Shown here piece by piece: positions 39,854 to 47,828 of a stretch of DNA of 63,418 nucleotides. Position 1 is the first letter of the stretch. Each line of letters starts with the position of its first letter. The notes under the pieces were generated by a model that was not told the origin of the DNA, made no database searches, and saw only the letters and a program-made list of their open reading frames with translations. Source of the stretch: SIG587 sp045531585 (GTDB lineage Bacteria > Bacillota > Clostridia > Oscillospirales > Acutalibacteraceae); assembly GCA_045531585.1 (NCBI GenBank), contig JAZSEH010000016.1:1-63418 (forward strand), read 5' to 3'. Both the position numbers and the translations under genes were made by a program.

Positions 39854-40349
39854 GGCTGTCCAAATAAGCGCAGAACAAAAGGAAAAGAAAAATAAAGATA
39901 AAGGTGTCTTGTAGAAGAGTGTATTTTCTGCAAGACATTTTTTCTTTTTTACAAGGTGAAATTCTTCGAATTTCGAAAATATATCTTTTCCTTTTTAAGG
40001 CTTTTTTCGGTACTCGGAGTATAAAGGCAAGCAACAAAGGTTTCAAGCCTGATTTTCGCGGGCAGATTTTTAGTCGTTGCCTCGTTAAAATGCTCGTTAA
40101 ACCCAGCCAGGTTTAACTGCGCTTTATGCCTTGCCCGACATAAAATCTGCCCCGAGAAAATTCTACGACCTTATATGGGCAAATTTTCGAGGAGATTTTA
40201 GTGCGAAGGATGAAGAAAGGTGCAACCTTTCAAAGACGACAAGCAAAAAGATACCGAAAATTTGCCATAGAAGGCAGACTATAAGCCTTTGTTGCTTGCC
40301 ACACCTACCGTACCGAAGAAAAGCCTTTCTGCATCTTATTTAGCCAGCC
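39854..40349. repeat. 496-bp nested palindromic element
   Basis: Outer arms GGCTGTCCAAATAAG (39854-39868) and CTTATTTAGCCAGCC (40335-40349) match at 13 of 15 positions. Inside them lie AAGGCTTTTTTCGGTAC (39997) with GTACCGAAGAAAAGCCTT (40310), and the perfect 15-bp pair GGCAAGCAACAAAGG (40026-40040) / CCTTTGTTGCTTGCC (40286-40300). Further in, GATTTTCGCGGGCAGATTTT pairs roughly with AAAATCTGCCCCGAG, and GGCAAATTTTCG with CGAAAATTTGCC. The start AAGCGCAGAACAAAAGGAA is shared with the element at 16587. Two open frames inside (39904 and 40131) are by-products of the repeats. It has no transposase and would be moved, if at all, in trans. Confidence 0.75.
39906..39950 (+). terminator. Terminator-like hairpin inside the element, after khpB
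   Basis: GTCTTG...CAAGAC stem (39906-39936, with inner GAA/TTC pairing) followed by ATTTTTTCTTTTTT. It lies 56 bases after the khpB stop and probably ends the rpmH-khpB transcript. Confidence 0.7.
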
Positions 40350-40399
40350 CTTTTACAAACACTTCGATGCACTATTTTTTGACTTTTTTTAACATTTTC

Positions 40400-40428
40400 T
40401 TGACATTATCACTTTAATGTGTTAATGT
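40400..40428 (+). promoter_or_regulatory. Promoter of the lysine-riboswitch transcript
   Basis: TTGACA at 40400-40405 and TAATGT at 40423-40428, 17-base spacer; it starts just before the riboswitch. The 50 bases between the palindromic element and this promoter show nothing else. Confidence 0.7.
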
Positions 40429-40446
40429 AAAGACAAATAAAACCTT

Positions 40447-40608
40447 GATAGAGGTGCGCCTGAAAATAGTATTCTGCGGTTTGAATCAGCATTGGCCGCA
40501 GGAAAAAGGGTCAGGTGCCGAAGTGCCATTTTGAAATTGCTGAGCTTTCGGTGGTGCTGGGGTGCAGTAAAATATACTGCACACTGTCACAAAATGTGGA
40601 GCGCTATC
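40447..40608 (+). ncRNA. Lysine riboswitch (L box)
   Basis: The conserved parts appear in order: GATAGAGGTGCGC (P1 and J1/2), AGTA, a variable arm, GGGTCAGGTGCCGAAG, GCTGAGCTTTCGGTGGTGCTGGG, ACTGTCAC and GGAGCGCTATC closing P1 (GATAG with CTATC). This is the class that binds lysine and turns off lysine synthesis or uptake genes. A terminator at 40628 forms the expression platform. The gene controlled is an NhaC-family transporter, which is thus predicted to carry lysine. Confidence 0.9.
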
Positions 40609-40627
40609 GGAAAAAATCTTAAAAATT

Positions 40628-40666
40628 CCGTGGTTGCTTTGTGTTTGCAATCACGGTTTTTGTTTT
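40628..40666 (+). terminator. Riboswitch-controlled terminator
   Basis: Stem CCGTGGTTGC / GCAATCACGG with one G-T pair and a 9-base loop, then TTTTTGTTTT. It lies 30 bases before the transporter start and would form when lysine is bound. Confidence 0.82.
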
Positions 40667-40695
40667 AAGTAAAATCTTTAAGGAGAGAAAAAACA

Positions 40696-42315
40696 ATGCA
40701 AGCTAAAAAAATTATCCCCAAGCTTTTAATTGTGGCTTTTGTTGTGGGCTTCGGCGTAGTTTGCGCCCTTACAGGCTCCATCACAAGCCCTGTGGGAACA
40801 CTTTGGTCACTGTTCCCCCCTGTAGTTGCAATCGGTCTTGCCCTTTTAACCAAAGAGGTTTATTCATCCCTCTTTATCGGTATTTTGGTGGGCGGCTTAC
40901 TTGCTACTAACTTTAATCCCCTCCACGCTGTGGACTCGGTAGTTACCACCGGCCTTATTGATTCCGTTTCCGGTACAGCAGGTATTTTCGCCTTCCTGGT
41001 TGTACTTGGAATCATAGTTGCCCTGCTTAATAAGGCAGGCGGCTCCCGTGCCTTTGGTAACTGGGCTGCCAAGCATGTAAAGGGTAAGGTAGGTGCCGCT
41101 CTTGCAACCTTTGTTTTCGGCGTACTTATCTTTATTGATGACTATTTCAACTGCCTTACCGTTGGTGCCGTTATGCGCCCCGTTGCGGATAAGGCTAAGA
41201 TCTCTCGCTCAAAGCTGGCCTATCTTATTGATGCTACCGCAGCCCCTGTTTGTATGATAGCTCCTATATCCTCCTGGGCTGCTGCAGTTTCTTCCTATGC
41301 CCCCGATGGAGAGGGTCTTGCAATGTTCATCAAGGCCATTCCCTATAACTTCTATTCTCTGCTTACCTTTGTATTTATAATTGCTATTACCCTTATGAAG
41401 GCTGATTATGGCCCCATGAAGCTTCACGAGATGAATGCCGAAAAAGGCGACCTGTTCACCACAGGTGAGCACGTTGCCGAAAACAGCGATGAGCTTGATT
41501 GCTCCACTAAGGGCAAGGTAATTGACCTTATTATCCCCATTGTTGTACTTATTGGCGTTTGCGTAGTATCTTTGTTCTACGTTGGCCGCTGCATGGGCGA
41601 GGAGTGGGTATTTGCTTCCGCTAACTATGACCCATCCTTAAACTTTGTTGATGCCTTTGCCAATACCGATGCCACCGTTGGTCTGCCCTGGGGCGGTCTT
41701 GTAGCACTTATCATAATTATGATATACTTTATTGCCCGTCGCCTTGTTACCGTTAAGGAAGCAATGGAGTGTATCCCCAAGGGCTTTATCGCAATGGTTC
41801 CTGCTATTTTAATTCTTACAATGGCAACCGCCCTTAAGAATATGACAGGTCTCCTTGATTCCGATACCTTCGTAAATAATGCTCTTGCCAATGCAAGTAC
41901 TTTTAATAATTTCTTGCCTGCAATTATATTCCTTGTTGCCTGCTTTATTGCCTTTGCAACAGGTACCTCCTGGGGCACCTTCGGTATCCTTATTCCCATT
42001 GTACTGAGCATATTCCCTGCAGGTAGCCTTGTTGGTACCATTGGTATGTCTGCCTGTCTTGCAGGTGCGGTTTGCGGTGACCACTGCTCACCTATTTCCG
42101 ATACCACAATTATGTCCAGCGCAGGTGCACAGTGCAACCACATCAACCACGTATCCACCCAGCTGCCCTATGCAATTACCGTTGCTGCCATATCCTTTGT
42201 CTGCTTCCTTGCAGCCCCCTTTATCGGCAATGCCTGGATAAGCCTTGCTATGGGTATGGTTCTCACTGTTGGTGTGCTCTTTGTTATTAAGCTTATGAAC
42301 AAAAAGACTGCATAA
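40696..42315 (+). CDS. NhaC-family transporter, predicted lysine carrier
   Basis: A 539-residue membrane protein with about twelve hydrophobic segments, related to Na+/H+ antiporters of the NhaC type. Typical blocks are FIDDYFNCLTVGAVMRPVADKAKISRSKLAYLIDATAAPVCM near residues 135-175 and GTSWGTFGILIPIV and GDHCSPISDTTIMSSAGA towards the end. The name NhaC covers carriers with various substrates; those under lysine riboswitches were proposed to carry lysine (LysW group). The riboswitch directly upstream, with an intact terminator, supports this. It is a single-gene unit with its own terminator. Confidence 0.88.
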   Translation: MQAKKIIPKLLIVAFVVGFGVVCALTGSITSPVGTLWSLFPPVVAIGLALLTKEVYSSLFIGILVGGLLATNFNPLHAVDSVVTTGLIDSVSGTAGIFAFLVVLGIIVALLNKAGGSRAFGNWAAKHVKGKVGAALATFVFGVLIFIDDYFNCLTVGAVMRPVADKAKISRSKLAYLIDATAAPVCMIAPISSWAAAVSSYAPDGEGLAMFIKAIPYNFYSLLTFVFIIAITLMKADYGPMKLHEMNAEKGDLFTTGEHVAENSDELDCSTKGKVIDLIIPIVVLIGVCVVSLFYVGRCMGEEWVFASANYDPSLNFVDAFANTDATVGLPWGGLVALIIIMIYFIARRLVTVKEAMECIPKGFIAMVPAILILTMATALKNMTGLLDSDTFVNNALANASTFNNFLPAIIFLVACFIAFATGTSWGTFGILIPIVLSIFPAGSLVGTIGMSACLAGAVCGDHCSPISDTTIMSSAGAQCNHINHVSTQLPYAITVAAISFVCFLAAPFIGNAWISLAMGMVLTVGVLFVIKLMNKKTA

Positions 42316-42330
42316 ACTACTTGAAATAAA

Positions 42331-42371
42331 GGTTCACTGCCTGTATAATTAGGGCAGTGAACTTTTTTTAT
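42331..42371 (+). terminator. Terminator after NhaC-family gene
   Basis: Stem GGTTCACTGCC / GGGCAGTGAAC with a 10-base loop, followed by seven T residues. Confidence 0.9.
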
Positions 42372-42384
42372 TCTGGAGAAAAAT

Positions 42385-43221
42385 ATGGCAGAAAAAATAT
42401 TACCAAAGCATATAGAAATTCAGCGTTCAATAATAAAAAAATACCGCAAAAGTCTATGGAATCCCTTTGTAGGCGCAGTAAAGGAGTATGAGCTGATAAA
42501 GGCAGGGGATAGCATTGCCGTTTGTATTTCAGGCGGTAAGGATTCAATGCTTTTAGCCCTTTGTATGCAGCAGCTTTGCGCCCATAGTGAGGTACCCTTC
42601 ACCCTGCGCTTTATTACAATGGACCCGGGCTACCGTGCCGATAACCGCGCCCTTATAGAGGAAAATGCCGGGAAAATGGGAATACCCCTTGAAATTTACG
42701 AAAGTGATATTTTCGACGTAGCTAATAACGCAGGTGGCTCACCCTGTTACCTTTGCGCCCGTATGCGCCGCGGCTGGCTTTATAACAAGGCAAAGGAGCT
42801 GGGCTGTAATAAAATTGCCCTTGGCCACCACCTTGATGACGTTATTGAAACGGTACTCCTTAGTATGCTTTGGTCGGGAGAAACCAAAACAATGCTCCCA
42901 AAGCTTAAAAGTGAAAATTTTGAAGGCCTTGAGCTTATCCGCCCCCTTTATAAGGTGAAGGAGAGAGATATTATCAAATGGGCAAATTTCAATGAACTTA
43001 GGTTTCTAAACTGTGCCTGCCGCTTTACCGAGGCCGCAGAGGAGTTTGAAAATCTTTCAAAACGCCGAGAGATAAAGGAGCTTATAAAAAAGCTTCGTGA
43101 AACCAATCCAAAGGCCGACGATAACCTGTTTATGAGCCTGCACAATGTTAACACAGGTGCCATTGTTGGCTGGCGTGAGAGAGACGGAGAGCCACTGCAC
43201 AGTTTTCTTGAAAAATACTAA
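42385..43221 (+). CDS. TtcA-type tRNA sulfur-transfer ATPase
   Basis: A 278-residue PP-loop enzyme of the TtcA/TtuA family, which adds sulfur to tRNA (for example 2-thiocytidine at position 32) with an iron-sulfur cluster. The PP-loop ISGGKDSMLLAL lies at residues about 49-60; CYLCARMRRGWLY (about 120-132) has two cluster Cys residues, and LRFLNCACRFTE the third region. LGHHLDDVIETVLLSMLWSGE is typical. ATP activates the target base through adenylation. Which base is modified cannot be told from the sequence. Confidence 0.85.
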   Translation: MAEKILPKHIEIQRSIIKKYRKSLWNPFVGAVKEYELIKAGDSIAVCISGGKDSMLLALCMQQLCAHSEVPFTLRFITMDPGYRADNRALIEENAGKMGIPLEIYESDIFDVANNAGGSPCYLCARMRRGWLYNKAKELGCNKIALGHHLDDVIETVLLSMLWSGETKTMLPKLKSENFEGLELIRPLYKVKERDIIKWANFNELRFLNCACRFTEAAEEFENLSKRREIKELIKKLRETNPKADDNLFMSLHNVNTGAIVGWRERDGEPLHSFLEKY

Positions 43222-43224
43222 ACA

Positions 43225-43263
43225 AAACACCGTTATTGCTATTGCAAAAACGGTGTTTCTTTG
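43225..43263 (+). terminator. Terminator after TtcA-like gene
   Basis: Stem AAACACCGTT / AACGGTGTTT with a 14-base loop, then CTTTGTT. A short AT-rich gap with TATAAT-like sequences follows and may hold the miaB promoter. Confidence 0.75.
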
Positions 43264-43315
43264 TTATAATAATATATTATTATATATTATATATATTTCC
43301 GAGGAGAAATTTTAA

Positions 43316-44716
43316 GTGCCAGAAAATAAAAGTGGTATTCTAGCTGAGCAATTTGGCTATATGGAAAGGGTGCGGTCCCTTTGTACAGGGATATATCCTG
43401 AAGGCCCCAAAGCCCATATAGTTACCTACGGTTGTCAGCAAAACGTAAGCGACTGTGAAAGAATACGGGGTATGCTCATTAAAATGGGCTACCTTATCAC
43501 CGATAATATTGAGGCTGCGGATTTTGTTCTGTTTAATACCTGTGCCGTACGTGAGCACGCGGAGGACAGGGTATGGGGCAACGTTGGCGCAACCAAGAAT
43601 TTAAAGCGCAGAAGGGAAAACGTTATAGTTGCGGTTTGCGGCTGTATGGCTCAGCAGGATAGGGTGCGTGACCGCCTGAAGGCCAGCTACCCTTACGTTG
43701 ATATAGTTTTCGGCACCCACGTTATTCACCGCCTGCCCGAATTCCTCTATAAAAGGCTTAACGGCGGCGCAAGGGTTTTTGAAACCTCAATGGATTTTCC
43801 CGATATTGTGGAGGGCCTGCCTGTGGAGCGTGACAGGGGCATTAAGGGCTGGCTCCCCATTATGTACGGTTGCAATAATTTCTGCACCTACTGTATTGTT
43901 CCCTACGTTCGGGGCAGGGAGCGCTCCCGTGACCCCGAGGCAGTTCTTAAAGAGGCAAGGGAAATGGTCAAGGCAGGGTATAAGGATATAACTCTGCTGG
44001 GCCAAAACGTTAACTCCTACGGTAAAGGGGAGACGCATGGCGTAAACTTCGCCAAGCTTCTTCGTATGATAAATGATATCGAGGGCGATTTCCGCATACG
44101 GTTTATGACCTCTCACCCTAAGGACTGCACAGAGGAGCTGCTCCTTGCTATGAGTGAGTGTGAAAAGGTCTGTCGTCATATACACCTGCCCTTTCAGAGC
44201 GGCAGCAACAGGATACTTGAAAAAATGAACCGCCGCTATACAAGGGAAAAATATTTATCCCTTATAAAGCGTGCAAGGGAGCTTATGCCTGACGTTGCCT
44301 TTACAAGTGATATTATAGTGGGCTTTCCGGGGGAGACCTATGAGGATTTCTGTGAAACCTTGTCCCTTATAAAGGAGGTTGAGTTTTCCTCACTTTTCAC
44401 CTTTATTTACTCCCCACGTTCGGGTACCGTTGCCGCAGATTTACCCGACCCCGTTTCCCGTGAGGAAAAGGGCAAATGGTTTTCTGAGCTTTTAAAAACT
44501 CAGGAGGAAATACAAAAACGGGTCAACACCCGCCTTGTGGGTAAAACCTTCCGTGTGCTTTGTGATGATACAGGCCGAAACGAAGGTTATCTAAGCGGTC
44601 ACACAAACGGCACCGCCGTTATAGAATTTAAAGGCCAAATACAGGACGTTGGAAAATTTCTTAACGTCAGGGTGGATTCCATTAGCAACGTGCTTGAAGG
44701 CACTGTTATAAAATAA
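43316..44716 (+). CDS. miaB: tRNA-2-methylthio-N6-dimethylallyladenosine synthase
   Basis: A 466-residue radical-SAM methylthiotransferase acting on A37 of tRNAs that read codons starting with U. The N-terminal cluster Cys residues lie in TYGCQQNVSDCERI, FNTCAVREHAEDRVWG and CGCMAQQ; the radical-SAM motif is CNNFCTYCIVPYVRGRERSR (about 180-199). A TRAM domain ends the chain (GKTFRVLCDD). The start is GTG 43316 behind GAGGAGAAATTTT. The substrate base is made by miaA, coded 5 kb downstream in the same direction. Confidence 0.95.
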   Translation: MPENKSGILAEQFGYMERVRSLCTGIYPEGPKAHIVTYGCQQNVSDCERIRGMLIKMGYLITDNIEAADFVLFNTCAVREHAEDRVWGNVGATKNLKRRRENVIVAVCGCMAQQDRVRDRLKASYPYVDIVFGTHVIHRLPEFLYKRLNGGARVFETSMDFPDIVEGLPVERDRGIKGWLPIMYGCNNFCTYCIVPYVRGRERSRDPEAVLKEAREMVKAGYKDITLLGQNVNSYGKGETHGVNFAKLLRMINDIEGDFRIRFMTSHPKDCTEELLLAMSECEKVCRHIHLPFQSGSNRILEKMNRRYTREKYLSLIKRARELMPDVAFTSDIIVGFPGETYEDFCETLSLIKEVEFSSLFTFIYSPRSGTVAADLPDPVSREEKGKWFSELLKTQEEIQKRVNTRLVGKTFRVLCDDTGRNEGYLSGHTNGTAVIEFKGQIQDVGKFLNVRVDSISNVLEGTVIK

Positions 44717-44742
44717 AAATTACTTTAAAGGAGAAATAAAAA

Positions 44743-45147
44743 ATGGATATTATTGAAGCTGCAAGAAAATTAGGCGCCGCCATTCAGGAGGACCCCCGTT
44801 TCATTCACTATGCCGCCGCTAAGCTGGCTAACGATAAGGACGAGGACCTTCAGAACAAAATCGGCCAGTTCAACGTAATAAGAATGAACCTTGATACCGC
44901 ACTTTCTGCAGAAGATAAGGACGAGGCCAAGGTTCAGGAGCTTAATGAACAGCTCCGTGCACTTTACGGTGAGATAATGGGTAGTGAGGCTATGCAGAAG
45001 TATAACGAGGCCAAGACCGTGCTGGATGCTATGCTTAACGACATTAACAGCATTATTATGCAGTGTGTTGAGGGCGCAGACCCCGAAACCGTTGAGGTTC
45101 ACACAAACTGTACAGGCAGCTGCTCCACCTGCGGTGGTTGCCACTAA
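44743..45147 (+). CDS. YlbF/YmcA-family protein with Cys-rich tail
   Basis: A 134-residue helical protein of the Com_YlbF family. In Bacillus, YlbF, YmcA and YaaT form a complex that guides RNase Y and carries iron-sulfur clusters. The first 115 residues fit the helical fold (AIQEDPRFIHYAAAKLANDKD, MQKYNEAKTVLDAMLNDINSIIMQCVEG). The tail reads NCTGSCSTCGGCH, with four Cys and one His in 12 residues, which looks like a metal or cluster site. AAAGGAGAAAT precedes the start. It lies between miaB and mutS, 34 bases before mutS. Confidence 0.85.
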   Translation: MDIIEAARKLGAAIQEDPRFIHYAAAKLANDKDEDLQNKIGQFNVIRMNLDTALSAEDKDEAKVQELNEQLRALYGEIMGSEAMQKYNEAKTVLDAMLNDINSIIMQCVEGADPETVEVHTNCTGSCSTCGGCH

Positions 45148-45181
45148 GTAAAAACTATTAAAGCAAAAAGGGGGTGCCGTT

Positions 45182-47800
45182 ATGGCGAAAAATAATAATG
45201 AGCTGTCACCTATGATGAAGCAGTATCTTGAGATTAAAGGTCGCCACGAGGATACAATTCTGTTCTTCCGCCTTGGAGACTTTTACGAGATGTTCTTTGA
45301 CGATGCCAAGGTAGCAAGCGAGGAGCTTGACCTTGTGCTTACCGGCAGAGACTGCGGTCAGGAGGACAGGGCGCCTATGTGCGGCGTTCCCTATCACAGC
45401 TGTGAAAGCTACATTGCACGCCTTGTGGAGCGTGGCTATAAGGTTGCCATTTGTGAACAGACCGAGGACCCCTCTAAGGCTAAGGGCATAGTAAAGCGCG
45501 ATGTTGTTCGTGTTATTACCCCCGGTACGGTAATTGAAAACACTATGCTGGATGAAGGAAAAAACAATTTCCTTGCCACGGTGTGCGTTACCCCCGGCGG
45601 TGTGGGCCTCTGCTTTGTGGATGCCTCCACAGGTGAGGTTCGCCTTACCGAAATTTCAGGGGCCGAGGCCGAGCTTCGCCTTATTGATGAAATATCACGC
45701 TTTGCCCCAAGTGAGGTTATTCTTACAGAGGATACCGCAAAAATGCTCACCTTTACAGGCTATATTAAGGAGCGGTTTGAGGGTACCTCCACACTCCGTT
45801 CTGCAGGCATTTTTGCTCCCCTTAACGCTGCAGAAAAGCTTCGCAGCTACTTTAAGACTACCGATCTTTCCTTCCTCCCTGCCGACCCTGAGGGTGCGGC
45901 TGTATGCGCCTTTGGCGGTGCGGTAAGTTACCTTTCGGAAATGGGAATTACGGGAAATATTGTAAAATCTACCATTCGCTATTATACCCTTGAGGAATAC
46001 CTCCGTCTGGATATGACGGCAATGCGCAACCTTGAGCTTACCGAAACAATGCGCCAAAAAGCCAAAAAAGGCTCCCTCCTTTGGGTTATGGATAAAACCA
46101 AAACCGCTATGGGTAAGCGTCTGCTCAGGGGTTGGCTTGAAAAGCCGCTTATAAGCATTACCGAAATAAACAACCGCCTTAACGCTGTGGAGGAGCTTTA
46201 TTCCGATACCGTTTTACGGGGTGAGCTTACCGAGTATTTAAGCGGCGCAAGGGACGTTGAGCGTCTTATGGCTAAGGTGGTATACGGTACCGCCCTTCCA
46301 AGGGACCTTACCGAGCTTGCCTCCACCATTGACCGCTTTGCCTACGTAAAGCAGGGCCTTAACGGTGTAAGGTCGGGTATGCTGAAGGCCATTTGTAACG
46401 ATATTGACCCCCTTGAGGATATAAGCACCCTTATAACCGAGGCTATTGACCCCGATGCACCCAACACCGTGCGTGAGGGTAAGATAATCCGTGAGGGCTA
46501 CAACGCTGTTATTGATGAGGTTCGTGCCGATATGAACGGCGGCACGGGTACCATAGCGGCTATAGAGGCAAGGGAAAAGGAGCGCACGGGCATTAAAACC
46601 CTTAAGGTGCGCTATAACAGGGTATTCGGTTATTATATTGAGGTTTCAAATTCCTTCCTTGACCGTATACCTGAGGATTATATAAGAAAACAAACCCTTA
46701 CAAACGGTGAACGCTTTATCACCGATGAGCTTAAGGACCTTGAGGCAAGAATTTTAGGCGCCAAGGAAAGGGATGCCCAGCTTGAGTTTGAGGAGTATGA
46801 GCGCATCCGTAAGGCTACCGCTAATGAGCTTGACCGTTTTCAGGTTACCGCCGCCGCCATTGCAAGGCTTGATTGTCTTATATCTCTTGCAAGCGTTGCG
46901 GTAAAGAATAACTACTGCCGCCCCCGTCTTAACGGGGAGGGTATCATCAGTATACAGGAAGGCAGACATCCTGTGGTGGAGCAGTTAAGCAGTACGCCCT
47001 TCGTCACCAACGATACCCTGCTTGATTTAAACGATAACCGTTGTGCCATAATCACAGGTCCCAATATGGCGGGCAAGTCCACCTATATGCGTCAGGTTGC
47101 CCTTATAACCCTTATGGCTCAGATAGGCTCCTTCGTGCCTGCGGCAAATGCCAACATTGGTATTTGTGATGCCATATTTACAAGGGTAGGCGCATCGGAT
47201 GACCTTTCAATGGGTCAATCCACCTTTATGGTGGAGATGAGTGAGGTTGCAAGCATTGTTAAAAATGCCACACGACGTAGCCTGCTTATTCTTGATGAAA
47301 TCGGCCGTGGCACCTCCACCTATGACGGTATGTCCATTGCTCGTGCCGTTTTGGAGTTTGCCGCAGATAAACGCAGACTTGGTGCAAAAACCCTGTTTGC
47401 CACCCATTATCACGAGCTTACCCAAATGGAAAACGAAATGAAGGGCATTAAAAACTTCAACATAGCCGTTAAGCGTAAGGGAGATGATATAATCTTCCTG
47501 CGCCGCATAGTAAAGGGTGGTGCCGACCAAAGCTATGGTATTGCCGTTGCCCGCCTTGCAGGTGTGCCCGACAGTATTATAAACCGTGCTAAGGATATTT
47601 TAAAGGAAACCGAGGAATCGGGCGTTACCGTTGTTCGCGGTGAGGTTGGTGCACAGCCTACACAAATGGCCTTTGATATGTCGCCCTCAGGCAACGAGCT
47701 TGTGGAGGCACTTAAAAGTATTGACGTTAATACCCTTACCCCCATTGAGGCTATGGGAAAGCTCTTTGACCTTGTAACCAAGGCGAATCAGATAAACTAA
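45182..47800 (+). CDS. mutS: DNA mismatch repair protein MutS
   Basis: An 872-residue mismatch-binding ATPase. The mismatch-reading Phe-x-Glu motif is in FFRLGDFYEMFFDDA (residues about 23-37). The Walker A is GPNMAGKSTYM (from residue 626), followed by TRVGASDDLSMGQSTFMVEM, LDEIGRGTSTYDG and ATHYHELTQME. Domains are in standard order and length. Start ATG 45182 behind AAAAAGGGGGTG. It is directly followed by mutL, the usual pair. Confidence 0.97.
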   Translation: MAKNNNELSPMMKQYLEIKGRHEDTILFFRLGDFYEMFFDDAKVASEELDLVLTGRDCGQEDRAPMCGVPYHSCESYIARLVERGYKVAICEQTEDPSKAKGIVKRDVVRVITPGTVIENTMLDEGKNNFLATVCVTPGGVGLCFVDASTGEVRLTEISGAEAELRLIDEISRFAPSEVILTEDTAKMLTFTGYIKERFEGTSTLRSAGIFAPLNAAEKLRSYFKTTDLSFLPADPEGAAVCAFGGAVSYLSEMGITGNIVKSTIRYYTLEEYLRLDMTAMRNLELTETMRQKAKKGSLLWVMDKTKTAMGKRLLRGWLEKPLISITEINNRLNAVEELYSDTVLRGELTEYLSGARDVERLMAKVVYGTALPRDLTELASTIDRFAYVKQGLNGVRSGMLKAICNDIDPLEDISTLITEAIDPDAPNTVREGKIIREGYNAVIDEVRADMNGGTGTIAAIEAREKERTGIKTLKVRYNRVFGYYIEVSNSFLDRIPEDYIRKQTLTNGERFITDELKDLEARILGAKERDAQLEFEEYERIRKATANELDRFQVTAAAIARLDCLISLASVAVKNNYCRPRLNGEGIISIQEGRHPVVEQLSSTPFVTNDTLLDLNDNRCAIITGPNMAGKSTYMRQVALITLMAQIGSFVPAANANIGICDAIFTRVGASDDLSMGQSTFMVEMSEVASIVKNATRRSLLILDEIGRGTSTYDGMSIARAVLEFAADKRRLGAKTLFATHYHELTQMENEMKGIKNFNIAVKRKGDDIIFLRRIVKGGADQSYGIAVARLAGVPDSIINRAKDILKETEESGVTVVRGEVGAQPTQMAFDMSPSGNELVEALKSIDVNTLTPIEAMGKLFDLVTKANQIN

Positions 47801-47828
47801 AATACGAAAAGAAAGGTAGGTAAAGATT

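Noticed and set aside
39904..40343. Two small genes of 70 codons each inside the palindromic element
   Set aside because: Both frames run through inverted repeats; their peptides repeat each other's ends (KAFFGT, KKAFLHL) as by-products of the arms, and no ribosome site is present.
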